Assembly (NCBI GenBank): GCA_963931605.1
Contig: OZ007031.1
Coordinates: 124,001 to 188,000, forward strand
DNA length: 64,000 nucleotides
DNA from: CALUOB01 sp944322305
GTDB taxonomy: Bacteria; Actinomycetota; Coriobacteriia; Coriobacteriales; Coriobacteriaceae
Direction: 5' to 3'
Part shown: positions 52,661-60,496 of the stretch, in pieces
How the letters are laid out: every line of letters starts with the position of its first letter
How positions within the stretch are numbered: the stretch's first letter is position 1
Made by a program: the position numbers and the translations under genes
Notes under the pieces: generated by a model
The model's database searches: none
Told to the model about the DNA's origin: nothing
Seen by the model: the letters and a program-made list of their open reading frames with translations, nothing else

Positions 52661-53392
52661 ATGTCGTTTTTCCGCACCATCAAAGAGGACATCCAGGCCG
52701 TGAAGGAGCGCGACCCGGCCGCTCAGGGCTCGGTCATCATCTTCCTCACGTATCCGGGGTTGCACGCGCGGTGGATGCACATCCCCGAGCACTGGCTCTG
52801 GACGCACGGATGGCGGCGTTTGGCCCGCGTGATCTCGCAGACCACGCGCTTTTTCACCGGTGTCGAGATCCATCCGGGCGCGCAGATCGGCCGGCGCTTC
52901 TTCATCGACCACGCCATGGGCGTCATTATCGGCGAGACCACCGTCATCGGCGACGACTGCACCCTCTACCAGGGCGTGACGCTCGGCGGCACCGGCCACG
53001 AGACGGGCAAGCGCCACCCCACGCTCGGCGACAACGTGCTGGTGGGCGTCGGCGCGTGCGTGCTCGGGAACGTGTACGTGGGCAGCGGCTCCAAGGTGGG
53101 CGGCGGCGCCGTGGTGGTGGACGACGTGCCCGAGAACTCAACGGTGGTGGGCATCCCCGGGCGCGTGGTGCGCCGCGACGGCAAGCGCGTGGCCGACGAG
53201 GCGGCGCACGAGCGCAGCCACAAGGAGTTCCTGCCCGACCCCGAGCGCGAGATCGAGACCGTGCAGAACGCCTACATCCGCGACCTGGTGCGCGAGGTGC
53301 AGTGCCTGCGCCGCGTGGTCGAGGAGCGCGGGATCGAGGTTCCCTGCACCCCTGCCGAGGACCGTGCCGCAAAGGACGCGCGCGCCAAGTAA
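52661..53392 (+). CDS. cysE: Serine O-acetyltransferase
   Basis: Acetylates serine to O-acetylserine for CysK. 243 residues from ATG 52661 (behind GAGAGGGGCTCTT); upstream in-frame codons lack a site. A short helical N-domain is followed by a left-handed beta helix of hexapeptide repeats (GVEIHPGAQIGRRFFIDHA), the catalytic His in IDHAMGVIIGET, and GVTLGGTGHETGKRHPTLGD. The N-domain is the short bacterial form. Divergent from cysK. Confidence 0.95.
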   Translation: MSFFRTIKEDIQAVKERDPAAQGSVIIFLTYPGLHARWMHIPEHWLWTHGWRRLARVISQTTRFFTGVEIHPGAQIGRRFFIDHAMGVIIGETTVIGDDCTLYQGVTLGGTGHETGKRHPTLGDNVLVGVGACVLGNVYVGSGSKVGGGAVVVDDVPENSTVVGIPGRVVRRDGKRVADEAAHERSHKEFLPDPEREIETVQNAYIRDLVREVQCLRRVVEERGIEVPCTPAEDRAAKDARAK

Positions 53393-53425
53393 GCCTGCGG
53401 GCGCCCATGCTGCGACGGGGCCCAG

Positions 53426-53530
53426 GTGCCCATGCGAAGTGGGGCCTGCGCGCGCCTGCGCCGTGACGGGCGTGGGTGCCCATGCGAAGTGGGGCCTGCG
53501 CGTGCCCGCGCTGTGACGGGCGCGGGTGCC
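53426..53530. repeat. 50-bp tandem repeat
   Basis: GTGCCCATGCGAAGTGGGGC recurs at 53426 and 53476, with a third partial start at 53526. Units differ at only a few positions. Two full copies plus a remnant. Confidence 0.85.
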
Positions 53531-53765
53531 GCGCGTTTTTCTCGACAAGCACAGTGGAACAAGGCGTTATGGCAGCCTTTTTGCAAGTTTTTCTCGGCAG
53601 GTGCGAGAAGCACGAGGGTTTTTCGCAGCGCTCGGCAGGTTCTTCTCGGCAGGTATACGTTTTCGGGACGCGGTGGGGCCGTTGCCTTTGCATCTGCTGG
53701 GTGTTTTGCGCGCAAACAGCCTGAAACGGTTGATGTTGCGTGCACCTGCCGAGAAGAACGCGCGG
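53529..53765. repeat. Dispersed structured repeat, copy A
   Basis: Ends are inverted: CCGCGCGTTTTTCTCGAC at the left against a right end whose complement reads CCGCGCGTTCTTCTCGGCAG. Internal TTCTCGGCAGGT boxes repeat. The last 78 bp match 60136-60213 at about 65 of 78 positions without gaps. A central palindrome TTTGCGCGCAAA is conserved. No coding potential is evident. Confidence 0.75.
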
Positions 53766-53769
53766 GCGC

Positions 53770-53886
53770 CGCAAGCGAAGGTCAAAGGCGCGCGCGGGAG
53801 TCGCAAGCGGAGAGCGAAAGCGCGCGCGGACACCGCAAGCAAGGGCAAAGGCGTGCGAGGGTACCGCAAGCGGAGGCGACTACGCC
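53770..53886. repeat. Degenerate 32-bp direct repeat
   Basis: Units beginning CGCAAGC start at 53770, 53802, 53834 and 53865. They share a purine-rich body and a GCGCGCG centre but diverge, with no conserved-repeat/variable-spacer pattern, so this is not a CRISPR. Confidence 0.65.
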
Positions 53887-53946
53887 AGCTGCCTGTCCCG
53901 TACCGATCGGGCACCTCGGTTATGGCGATTCTGTGTGCGCATATGC

Positions 53947-53991
53947 TTTGACGTCAAACAATCTCGAAACGCTTTGACATCAAACTAGTAT
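53947..53991 (+). promoter_or_regulatory. Double palindromic operator of the MarR gene
   Basis: TTTGACGTCAAA (53947-53958) is a perfect 12-bp palindrome; TTTGACATCAAA (53973-53984) differs at one base. Their centres are 26 bp apart. TAGTAT (53986-53991) could be the -10. The pair is a likely autoregulatory site for the MarR protein encoded 113 bp downstream. Confidence 0.6.
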
Positions 53992-54103
53992 AGGAGGGGC
54001 GGACGCAGTCGCCCGTGCCCGAACGGGCGGGCAGCCGCGCTTGAGACCGCTGCGCGCCGCTTGCGCCGTGCCGCCTGCGGCCCGTGGCAGGGGAAGGAGG
54101 CCT

Positions 54104-54553
54104 ATGTACCAAAGCTTTGCCAGCGACGTTTCGCGCACGCGGGCGCTGCTCAACCAGTTCCTGGTGAAGCGCCTGGCCGACCGCGGGCTGAGCCTGGCAC
54201 CCTCGCACGGCGACATTCTCACCCAGCTGTTCCGGCATGGCGAGATGTGCATGGGCAGGCTCTCGCACGCCATCGGTCGCGACCCGTCAACGGTCACCGC
54301 GCTTACCAAGAAGCTCGTCGCCCAGGGGCTCGTCGTCACCCGGCGCGCCACCGGCGACCGCCGCCAAACCACCGTGGCGCTCACCGAGCGCGGGCGCGCG
54401 CTGGAGCCCGCCTTCCGCGCCATCTCTGAAGAGCTGGCCACCATGTGGGAAGAAGGCGTGAGCGCCGAGGAGCTAGCGTGCGCGGTGCACGTGCTTGAAG
54501 TCGTGCGCGCCAACCTCGCCCAAGCCCTCGAGAAACCTGCCGACTCCCGTTAG
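54104..54553 (+). CDS. MarR-family transcriptional regulator
   Basis: A 149-residue winged-helix repressor. The DNA-recognition helix is in MGRLSHAIGRDPSTVTALTK and the wing in RATGDRRQTTVALTERG. ATG 54104 follows GAAGGAGGCCT. It precedes an amino-acid ABC importer and an ATP-grasp gene in the same direction, which may be its targets. The effector is unknown. Confidence 0.9.
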   Translation: MYQSFASDVSRTRALLNQFLVKRLADRGLSLAPSHGDILTQLFRHGEMCMGRLSHAIGRDPSTVTALTKKLVAQGLVVTRRATGDRRQTTVALTERGRALEPAFRAISEELATMWEEGVSAEELACAVHVLEVVRANLAQALEKPADSR

Positions 54554-54643
54554 CCGGCCGCCGGCGCTTGGCCCGCCTGCCCAAGCAGGGGCTGCCGCGC
54601 GCCCGGCGCCGGACTCAACCATCCGCACAAGAAAGGATCCGCC

Positions 54644-55582
54644 ATGAACCTCTCGTCCACGCCTGTTACCCGCCGCGCGCTTTTTGCCTCGGCGCTCACC
54701 GCCGCCACGGCCGCTGTCGCCCTGGCCGGCTGCTCGGACACCGAAGACGCTGGCACCGCCGCCGGATCGGCATCGGCCTCCCGCCGCACGCTCACCGTCG
54801 GCATGGAGCTCGCCTACCCGCCGTTCGAGACCAAGGACGACGCCGGCAACCCCACGGGCGTCTCGGTCTCCTTCATGCAGGACTTCGCCGACGCCTACGG
54901 GTACGAGCTCAAGGTTGAGAACATGGGCTTCGACGGCCTCATCCCGTCGCTGCAGACGCGCAAGGCCGACTGCGTGATGAGCTCCATCACCATCACGCCC
55001 GAGCGCGAGGAGCAGGTCGACTTCACCGACCCCTACGCGGTGGCGCAGCTCGCGATCCTGGCCAACGCCTCATCGGGAATCGAGTCCGCCGACGACCTCA
55101 ACCAGCCGGGCAAGACCGTGGCCGTGAAAACCGGCTCGACCGGCGACGTGTACGCCACCAAGAACCTGGCCCAGGCCGAGATCCTGCGCTTGGCCGACGA
55201 GAGCGCCTGCGTGACCGAGGTCTCCCAGGGCCGCGCCGACGGCTTCCTCTACGACCAGCTCACCATCTACCGCAACCAGAAGGCCAACCCCGACACCACG
55301 GTGGCCGTGTTCATCCCCTTCCAGGACCCTGAGTATTGGGGCATCGCCGTGCAGCAGGGCGACGACGAGCTGCGCGAGGAGCTCAACGCCTTTATCGCCG
55401 AAAGCAGGCAAAACGGCGAGTTCGACAAGCTCACCGAGACCTACCTGGCCGAGGAGAAGGCCGCGTTCGACGAGCTGGGCTTCCGCTGGTTCTTCGACTT
55501 CGACGAGCAGGACGCCGCGACGGGCGACAGCGCCGCCGCCGACGCGGGCGAGGCCGCAAACTCCGAAGGTAAGGACGCGTAA
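54644..55582 (+). CDS. Amino-acid ABC transporter substrate-binding lipoprotein
   Basis: A 312-residue binding protein with a twin-Arg-like leader and lipobox LAGCSD (Cys near residue 29). The SBP_bac_3 domain follows: GMELAYPPFETKDDAGNPTG, then ITITPEREEQVDFTDPYAVA. It ends with a cytosolic-looking acidic tail (DSAAADAGEAANSEGKDA). ATG 54644 follows AAGAAAGGATCCGCC. First gene of the second importer in the window. Confidence 0.93.
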   Translation: MNLSSTPVTRRALFASALTAATAAVALAGCSDTEDAGTAAGSASASRRTLTVGMELAYPPFETKDDAGNPTGVSVSFMQDFADAYGYELKVENMGFDGLIPSLQTRKADCVMSSITITPEREEQVDFTDPYAVAQLAILANASSGIESADDLNQPGKTVAVKTGSTGDVYATKNLAQAEILRLADESACVTEVSQGRADGFLYDQLTIYRNQKANPDTTVAVFIPFQDPEYWGIAVQQGDDELREELNAFIAESRQNGEFDKLTETYLAEEKAAFDELGFRWFFDFDEQDAATGDSAAADAGEAANSEGKDA

Positions 55583-56362
55583 ATGCGCAACCCCTTTGTT
55601 GCCGGGCGGGACGGGCGCGCCACGCCCGCCCAAGCCCTGGCGAGCTACGCGCTGGTGTGCGCCGCGGTTATCGGCTTTTTCTGGCTGTCGCTGGCCATGG
55701 CGGGCATCGCGCTCAACTTGGACTTCGTGGCGCAGTTCCGCACGCGCATCGCGGACGGCCTTCTGCTCACGCTCGAGATCTCGGTGGCGAGCCTTGTGCT
55801 CAGCTGCGTTATCGGCCTGCCGGTGGCGGTGGGGCAGGGTAGCCGCATCCTGCCCGTGCGCTACCTGTGCGACCTCTACGTCAAGCTGATCCGCGGCACG
55901 CCGCTTTTGGCGCAGATCTACCTGTTCTTCTACATCGTGGGCACGGCGTGGGGCGTGGAGAACCGCTTCGCGGCCGGCGTGATCATCCTGTCGGTCTTCT
56001 CGGGCGCCTACATCGCCGAGATCGTGCGCGGCAGCCTCTCCTCGCTCGACTCCGGCCAGCTCGAGGCCGCCCGCGCGGTGGGCTTCACCCGTGCGCAGAC
56101 CTTGCGCTACGTGGTGGTGCCGCAGCTGGTGAGCCGCACGCTGCCGGCGCTCACCGGGCAGTTCGCCAGCATCGTCAAGGACTCCTCGCTGCTGTCGGTC
56201 ATCGCGGTGATCGAGCTGACGCAGACCATGCAGGAGATCAGCGCAAGCACCTTCAACCTCTTCGGGACCTACCTGGTGCTGGCGGCGCTGTACCTGGTGC
56301 TGACGCTGCCCATCATGTTCGTCAGCCGCTGGTTCGAGAGAAGGGGCTCCTATGCGCATTGA
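55583..56362 (+). CDS. Amino-acid ABC transporter permease
   Basis: A 259-residue HisM/GlnP-type permease starting directly after the binding-protein stop. LYVKLIRGTPLLAQIYLFFY and the EAA loop LEAARAVGFTRAQTLRYVVVPQ are present, with about five or six membrane helices. Unlike the permease at 759-2045 it has no added extracytoplasmic domain. It overlaps the ATPase gene by 11 bases. Confidence 0.95.
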   Translation: MRNPFVAGRDGRATPAQALASYALVCAAVIGFFWLSLAMAGIALNLDFVAQFRTRIADGLLLTLEISVASLVLSCVIGLPVAVGQGSRILPVRYLCDLYVKLIRGTPLLAQIYLFFYIVGTAWGVENRFAAGVIILSVFSGAYIAEIVRGSLSSLDSGQLEAARAVGFTRAQTLRYVVVPQLVSRTLPALTGQFASIVKDSSLLSVIAVIELTQTMQEISASTFNLFGTYLVLAALYLVLTLPIMFVSRWFERRGSYAH

Positions 56363-57086
56363 GCTTGAGGGCGTGACGCACGCCTTCGCCGACGTGCCGG
56401 TGCTTGCGGGCATCGACTTCGCCGACGGCGTCTCCACCCTTGCCGTCATCGGCCCGTCGGGCGGGGGCAAGTCGACGCTGCTGCGCATCGTCGGCGGGCT
56501 GATCGCGCCCACGGCGGGCACGGTGCGGGTGGACGGCGCGGAGGTCCCCCGCGACGGGGAGGCCCTCGCGCGCTACCGGGCGAGCCTGGGCTTCGTCTTC
56601 CAGGACGGCGGCCTTTTCCACCACCTCACGGCGCGCGAGAACATCGCCCTGCCGTTGCGCGCGGTTCACGGCCTCGCCGAGGACAGGGCGCGCCGCCGCG
56701 CCGACGAGCTGCTCGAGCGCTTCGGCCTTGCCGCCGAGGCCGACAAGCGTCCCTCGGAGCTCTCGGGTGGCCAGCGCCAGCGCGTGGCGATCGCCCGGGC
56801 GGTGGCTCCGCGTCCGCGCATGCTGCTGCTCGACGAGCCCACCTCGGCGCTCGACCCCGAGTACACCACCGAGGTGCTGAACCTCCTGCGCGACCTCAAG
56901 GACGAGGGCACGCGCTTCGTCGCGGTGACCCACGAGATGGGCTTTGCGCGGCACGCGTGCAGCAAGGTGGCCTTCCTCTGCAACGGGCGGCTCGCCGAGT
57001 ACGGCGAGAGCGCCGAGGTCTTCTCGCATCCGCGCACGCCCGAGCTCAAACGGTTCTTAGGCAAGCTGCTGGAATGGAGGGTGTGA
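56352..57086 (+). CDS. Amino-acid ABC transporter ATP-binding protein
   Basis: A 244-residue ATPase. Walker A GPSGGGKS, Q-loop VFQDGGLFHHL, signature LSGGQRQRVAIARAV, Walker B MLLLDEPTSALDP, and VTHEMGF are all present. Its final base is also the first base of the next start codon (GTGATG), so the ATP-grasp gene was coupled to it. Confidence 0.95.
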   Translation: MRIELEGVTHAFADVPVLAGIDFADGVSTLAVIGPSGGGKSTLLRIVGGLIAPTAGTVRVDGAEVPRDGEALARYRASLGFVFQDGGLFHHLTARENIALPLRAVHGLAEDRARRRADELLERFGLAAEADKRPSELSGGQRQRVAIARAVAPRPRMLLLDEPTSALDPEYTTEVLNLLRDLKDEGTRFVAVTHEMGFARHACSKVAFLCNGRLAEYGESAEVFSHPRTPELKRFLGKLLEWRV

Positions 57087-57303
57087 TGGTTGGGTCCGAG
57101 AAGCGCGCCGCCGCGCGCGCCGAGGCGGCCTGCTCCGGGGAGGTCGCCTACCAGGCGGACGGCCCGGCGCCGGGCACGCCGGTGGTCGGCGTTGCGTACG
57201 AGTCGAGCGAGTGGTCCGACTTCAAGCTGGCCCAGGAGCTCGCGGCGCGCGGGCTCGCCGTGCGCATGATCGACATGGAGCGGTCGGACGCCGTGGAGGC
57301 GGC

Positions 57304-58384
57304 GCTAGCTGTTGTGTGCCAATAGGTTGTTTACGCCGGCAATGCGGGACATGGGCGGCAGGCCCCCGCAGGCGCTGTGCGGACGGAACCAATTATAGTG
57401 CTCGATGTAGGCGGGCAGGGCCTCGGCCCTGCCCGCCTCGCTCTCCCACGCCCTGCCGTACTGCCACTCCTGCGCGAGCGTCCTGTTCATCCGCTCCGCC
57501 TTGCCGTTCTGCCAGGGGCTGAAGGGCCTGGTGTAGATGTGGCGGACGCCCCTCCCGGAGAGAAGGGCGTTGAAGTCGCCGCTGCGGTAGCCCGGGCCGT
57601 TGTCGGTCATCACGCGCTCGACGGCGACGCCCAGGCCCGCGAAGAACGCCAGGCAGCGCTCCATGAAGGCGGCGCACGTCCCCTTGCGCTCGTCGGGGAG
57701 CAGCTCGGCGTAGGCGACGCGTGAGAAGTCGTCGACCGCGACGTGCAGGCACGACCGCCCCGCGCCCGGGGCGGACCCGCAGCCGCGCCCGCGCGCCCTC
57801 CAGCCGCCGCCCTCGGGTATGCGGGCGACCTTCTTGACGTCGACGTGGACGAGCTCGCCGGGGCGCTCGCGCTCGTAGCGCACGGGCGTGACGGGCCCGC
57901 GGCGGCGGACCTCGCCGGTCACGCGGTCGACGTCGGCGAGGCGCGGCAGGCCGGAGCGCGCCACGATCCTCGCGCAGGTCCGGGCGGGCACGCCCGTCGC
58001 GGCGGCGAGCGCGAGCGGGGCCAGGAGCATCGAGGAGCGCGCCTCGAGGACGCGCGCCTCGGTCTCGGGCGGCGTGGACCTCGCGAGCCTGCGCGGCCTG
58101 CTCGGCCGGTCGGACATCGGCTCGCCCCGCCGGGCCCTGGCGAGCCACTTCGAGGCGGTCTGCCTGCTCACGCCCGCCTGGCGCGCCGCCTCGGAGACGC
58201 GCGCGCCGGCGGCGACCCGGCTGCACAGCAGCTCTCGGCCGCGCGGCGTGAGCCTTGCGTTAGGATGTTGGGACATGGGATGGCCCCCCCTTCGCTGCAA
58301 GCCTGAACAACTCACAGCATGCGGGAGCCATCCCTATTTGTCACCCTCGGGGCGTAAACAACGTCTTGGCACTGAACAGCTAGC
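57304..58384 (-). mobile_element. IS481-family insertion sequence, copy 2 (1,069 bp) with 6-bp target duplication
   Basis: The element proper is 57310-58378 with the same TG...CA ends and length as copy 1. GCTAGC flanks both sides (57304-57309 and 58379-58384). It is oriented opposite to copy 1 and interrupts an ATP-grasp gene. By eye the two copies are almost identical, including the non-coding ends, which implies recent transposition. Confidence 0.92.
57305..58276 (-). CDS. IS481-family transposase (copy 2)
   Basis: A 323-residue DDE transposase, identical to copy 1 except for one seen difference (Phe in HYNWFRPHS, from TCC to TTC). The DDE residues and the helix-turn-helix are intact. The ATG at 58276 corresponds to 5720 in copy 1. 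As in copy 1, the stop TAG is in the flanking GCTAGC (57305-57307 read in reverse). Confidence 0.93.
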   Translation of the reverse strand: MSQHPNARLTPRGRELLCSRVAAGARVSEAARQAGVSRQTASKWLARARRGEPMSDRPSRPRRLARSTPPETEARVLEARSSMLLAPLALAAATGVPARTCARIVARSGLPRLADVDRVTGEVRRRGPVTPVRYERERPGELVHVDVKKVARIPEGGGWRARGRGCGSAPGAGRSCLHVAVDDFSRVAYAELLPDERKGTCAAFMERCLAFFAGLGVAVERVMTDNGPGYRSGDFNALLSGRGVRHIYTRPFSPWQNGKAERMNRTLAQEWQYGRAWESEAGRAEALPAYIEHYNWFRPHSACGGLPPMSRIAGVNNLLAHNS

Positions 58385-59184
58385 CTGCCGCCTGCTGGTG
58401 AGCCGCGTGTTCGCCAGCGCGCTTGCGCGGGGGCACGCCGCCTCGCACGCGCACATGGCCGCGGTGGTCGAGAAGGCCCCGGGTCGTGGCGCGGTCCTTA
58501 TCAACCCCGGACGCGCCCACGCCTTCGAGGTCAGCAAGCGCGCCGCCACGGCCGAGCTCGCGCGCGCCGGCATCGCGGTGCCCCGGGTGTACGCCTGCGC
58601 GCGCCCGGAGGAGATCGACCCCGACGCGCTCGGCTACCCCTGCGTCGCCAAGCCGGACTGCGGAGGCCGCTCCGCGCGCACGGCGGTGCTGCGGGACGCA
58701 CGGGAGGCGCGGGCGTTTTTTGCGGACGCGCCGGCTGACACGGTTTTCATCGTGGAGGCGTTCGAGCAGGCGCGGGCGGGGTTTCTCACACGGATCGAGA
58801 TCGTGGCGGGCCGCTGCGCGCACCTGCACCGGCGCAGCATCGCCGCCAACGGGCTCTCGTCCTACCATTTCGGCTCCACCTACGAGCCCTACGACGACTG
58901 CCCGCCGCGCGTGCGCGCCGACGCCGAGCGCGCCGCGGCCCTGCTCGGGTTCGAGGTGGGCAGCTTCGACGTGATCGAGACCGCCGAGGCGCCCGTGTTC
59001 ATCGACGCCAACTCCGTCTCCAACGTGTCGGAGGACTGCGAGGAGCTGCTCGGCTACGACCTCATGGCCGAGTACGCCGACTACGTCGCCGCGCGCTTAG
59101 GCGAGCTGGAAGGTGCCGGCCGCTAGCGGCGCGCCGTGTCAGAAGGGATTCCGGGCGGCGACGCCCGGGGACAAGGGGGTGCCC

Positions 59185-59874
59185 ATGCTTTCCATCAAAG
59201 AGGTTTACGAGGAGTTCGAGAAGATCGGGTGCTGCAGCTTCGCCACGCTTGACGGGCGCGGCGGGGTCGAGAGCCGCATCGCGCACTTCTTCGCGTACGA
59301 CGACGAGGGCCTGTACCTGCGCACCATGGACGTCAAGCCGTTTTTCCGCCAGCTGGTCGAGGGCGGCTGCGTGAGCGTGTGCGGCGAGCGCACCGAGGCC
59401 CCGTGCACGTGGGACGAGGACAACATGCCGCACTTCATGCCGGGGCGCATGGTGCGGGTGTCGGGCCGGGTGCGACTGCTTGCGCCTGACGAGGTGAGCG
59501 CGAAGGCTGCGGCGAACCCGCAGTTCAACGTGGCGGTGTACGACCTCAACAAGTACCCGCGCACGCGCGTGCTCGTGCTCTGCCGCGCGCACGGCGAGGT
59601 GTACGACTACGACTTCAACATGGTGCATCGCGACCACAAGATCCTGCGCGAGCGCTTCTGCTGGGGCGGCGACGAGCTCGAGCCCGCGGGCCTTTCCATC
59701 GACGCGGAGAAGTGCGTCGCCTGCGGCGCGTGCGCCGGCGCCTGCACGCACAAGGCCATCGTTCCGGGCGCGGACGGCGGCGCTTACGCCATCTTGGGGG
59801 AGCGCTGCGACGAGTGCGGCAACTGCTTCAACGCCTGCCCCGCCGGCGCCGTGGTGCAAAAGGGCTTGGCGTAG
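59185..59874 (+). CDS. Pyridoxamine-5'-phosphate-oxidase-like domain fused to 2x[4Fe-4S] ferredoxin
   Basis: A 229-residue protein. Residues 1-150 resemble a split-barrel flavin/PNPOx-like domain (EFEKIGCCSFATLDGRGGVE, then YLRTMDVKPFFRQLVEGG). The C-terminus has two 4Fe-4S motifs: CVACGACAGACTHKAI and CDECGNCFNACPAGAV. This suggests a flavin/iron-sulfur electron carrier or reductase. ATG 59185 follows AAGGGGGTGCCC. It follows the broken ATP-grasp gene by 58 bp. Such fusions occur in anaerobes; the substrate is unknown. Confidence 0.88.
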   Translation: MLSIKEVYEEFEKIGCCSFATLDGRGGVESRIAHFFAYDDEGLYLRTMDVKPFFRQLVEGGCVSVCGERTEAPCTWDEDNMPHFMPGRMVRVSGRVRLLAPDEVSAKAAANPQFNVAVYDLNKYPRTRVLVLCRAHGEVYDYDFNMVHRDHKILRERFCWGGDELEPAGLSIDAEKCVACGACAGACTHKAIVPGADGGAYAILGERCDECGNCFNACPAGAVVQKGLA

Positions 59875-59978
59875 CGCACGGGCGGGGAGCGCGTGGGGCG
59901 CCTGCGCGCAGCCGCCGCGTGCCTGCGCTTTCCCTCATTCCGGTGCGAACGCGTCGGGCGCGGAGAGCGGGTCTCTTT

Positions 59979-60213
59979 GCGCGGTTCTCTCGGCAGATGC
60001 GGACAATCGGGGGCGCGGTGGCTGATTTCTGCGGCTTTTTCTCGACAGCTGCAAGCGGCATGGCGCATCTTCCTTGCGCCGGGCAGGTTTTTCTCTACAG
60101 ACGCGGGCCTTGGGTGCGCGTGAGACTGGTGCCGCTTGCATCTGCTAAGAGCTTTGCGCGCAAACAGCCCAAAAGGGCTGATGCTGCCTGCGCCTGTCGA
60201 GAAAAACGCGCGG
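59979..60213. repeat. Dispersed structured repeat, copy B
   Basis: Related to copy A at 53529-53765. The left end GCGCGGTTCTCTCGGCAG mirrors the complement of the right end. TTTTTCTCGACA (60036-60047) also occurs at the start of copy A. The last 78 bp align with copy A without gaps. Confidence 0.75.
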
Positions 60214-60363
60214 ATGGCCGAATGCGCGGCCGGCTTCGCCCGGTGTGTCCACGCGCCGCGCGGCCGGCCAAGGCCCAAGGCAGCCGCGCCGCCATTTTCC
60301 GCTGTCGCCGGCTTCCAGCGCGTCGCGCTGCTGCCTCGCCGCGCATACGTTTCGGCCCAACAA

Positions 60364-60468
60364 GACGGCCCCGGGCGCTCGGTTCTGAACCGCCTCCCAT
60401 TTCTTGGACATGGAAATAGAAGTCCGAGAGATGGGAGGCAGTTCAGGTTCAAGTCGCCCGGGGCCGTC
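60364..60468. repeat. 105-bp imperfect hairpin with an inner 60-bp mini-element
   Basis: A perfect 14-bp outer stem (GACGGCCCCGGGCG, 60364-60377, with 60455-60468) encloses GCCTCCCAT (60392-60400) / ATGGGAGGC (60431-60439) and GGAC/GTCC near the loop. The inner part 60386-60445 starts TGAAC and ends GTTCA with about 24-bp inverted ends. Read on the minus strand it lies 29 bp after the holin-like gene and may end its transcript. Confidence 0.75.
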
Positions 60469-60496
60469 GCGCATGCGATCGCGTGCGCGACGGTGT

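Larger units (their letters stand above)
53393..54103. repeat. 711-bp repeat island between cysE and the MarR gene
   Basis: No gene is supported; overlapping frames here are repeat translations. In order: a 50-bp tandem repeat (53426-53475 and 53476-53525, plus partial units at both ends); a modular repeat element of about 236 bp (53529-53765) that recurs at 59979-60213; a degenerate 32-bp direct repeat starting CGCAAGC (53770, 53802, 53834, 53865); and two palindromes TTTGACGTCAAA (53947-53958) and TTTGACATCAAA (53973-53984). Confidence 0.7.
57086..59126 (+). pseudogene. ATP-grasp ligase gene split by IS481 copy 2
   Basis: The 5' part is 57086-57309 and the 3' part 58385-59126. Removing the element and one GCTAGC copy (1,075 bp) rejoins them in one frame of 321 codons: MVGSEKRAAA, GVAYESSEWSDFKLAQELAA, EAALACRLLVSRVFAS, LINPGRAHAFEVSKRAATA, then the ATP-grasp core YPCVAKPDCGGRS, VFIVEAFEQA and the metal site VFIDANSVSNVSEDCEEL. 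RimK/D-Ala-D-Ala-ligase-like enzymes join a carboxylate to an amine or thiol. Coupling to an amino-acid importer suggests an amino-acid or peptide ligase. The 3' part might still be made from an internal start, but without the first 75 residues. The element lies in reverse orientation. Confidence 0.9.
59875..60496. other. 622-bp gene-free island with dispersed repeat copy B and a large hairpin
   Basis: No gene is supported. It contains the second copy of the structured repeat (59979-60213) and the hairpin at 60364-60468. Frames translating through it share FARKQP with those over copy A only because the DNA is repeated. Confidence 0.6.

Noticed and set aside
53770..53886. CRISPR-like periodicity of 32 bp
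   Set aside because: Units are degenerate over their whole length, with no constant repeat plus variable spacer, and no cas genes occur in the window.
53426..53977. Several overlapping open frames in the cysE-MarR gap
   Set aside because: They translate tandem and dispersed repeats, differ in frame with no ribosome site, and resemble no family.
59712..60419. 235-residue open frame across the PPOX-like gene end and repeat copy B
   Set aside because: It is out of frame with the ferredoxin motifs and continues into non-coding repeat DNA.
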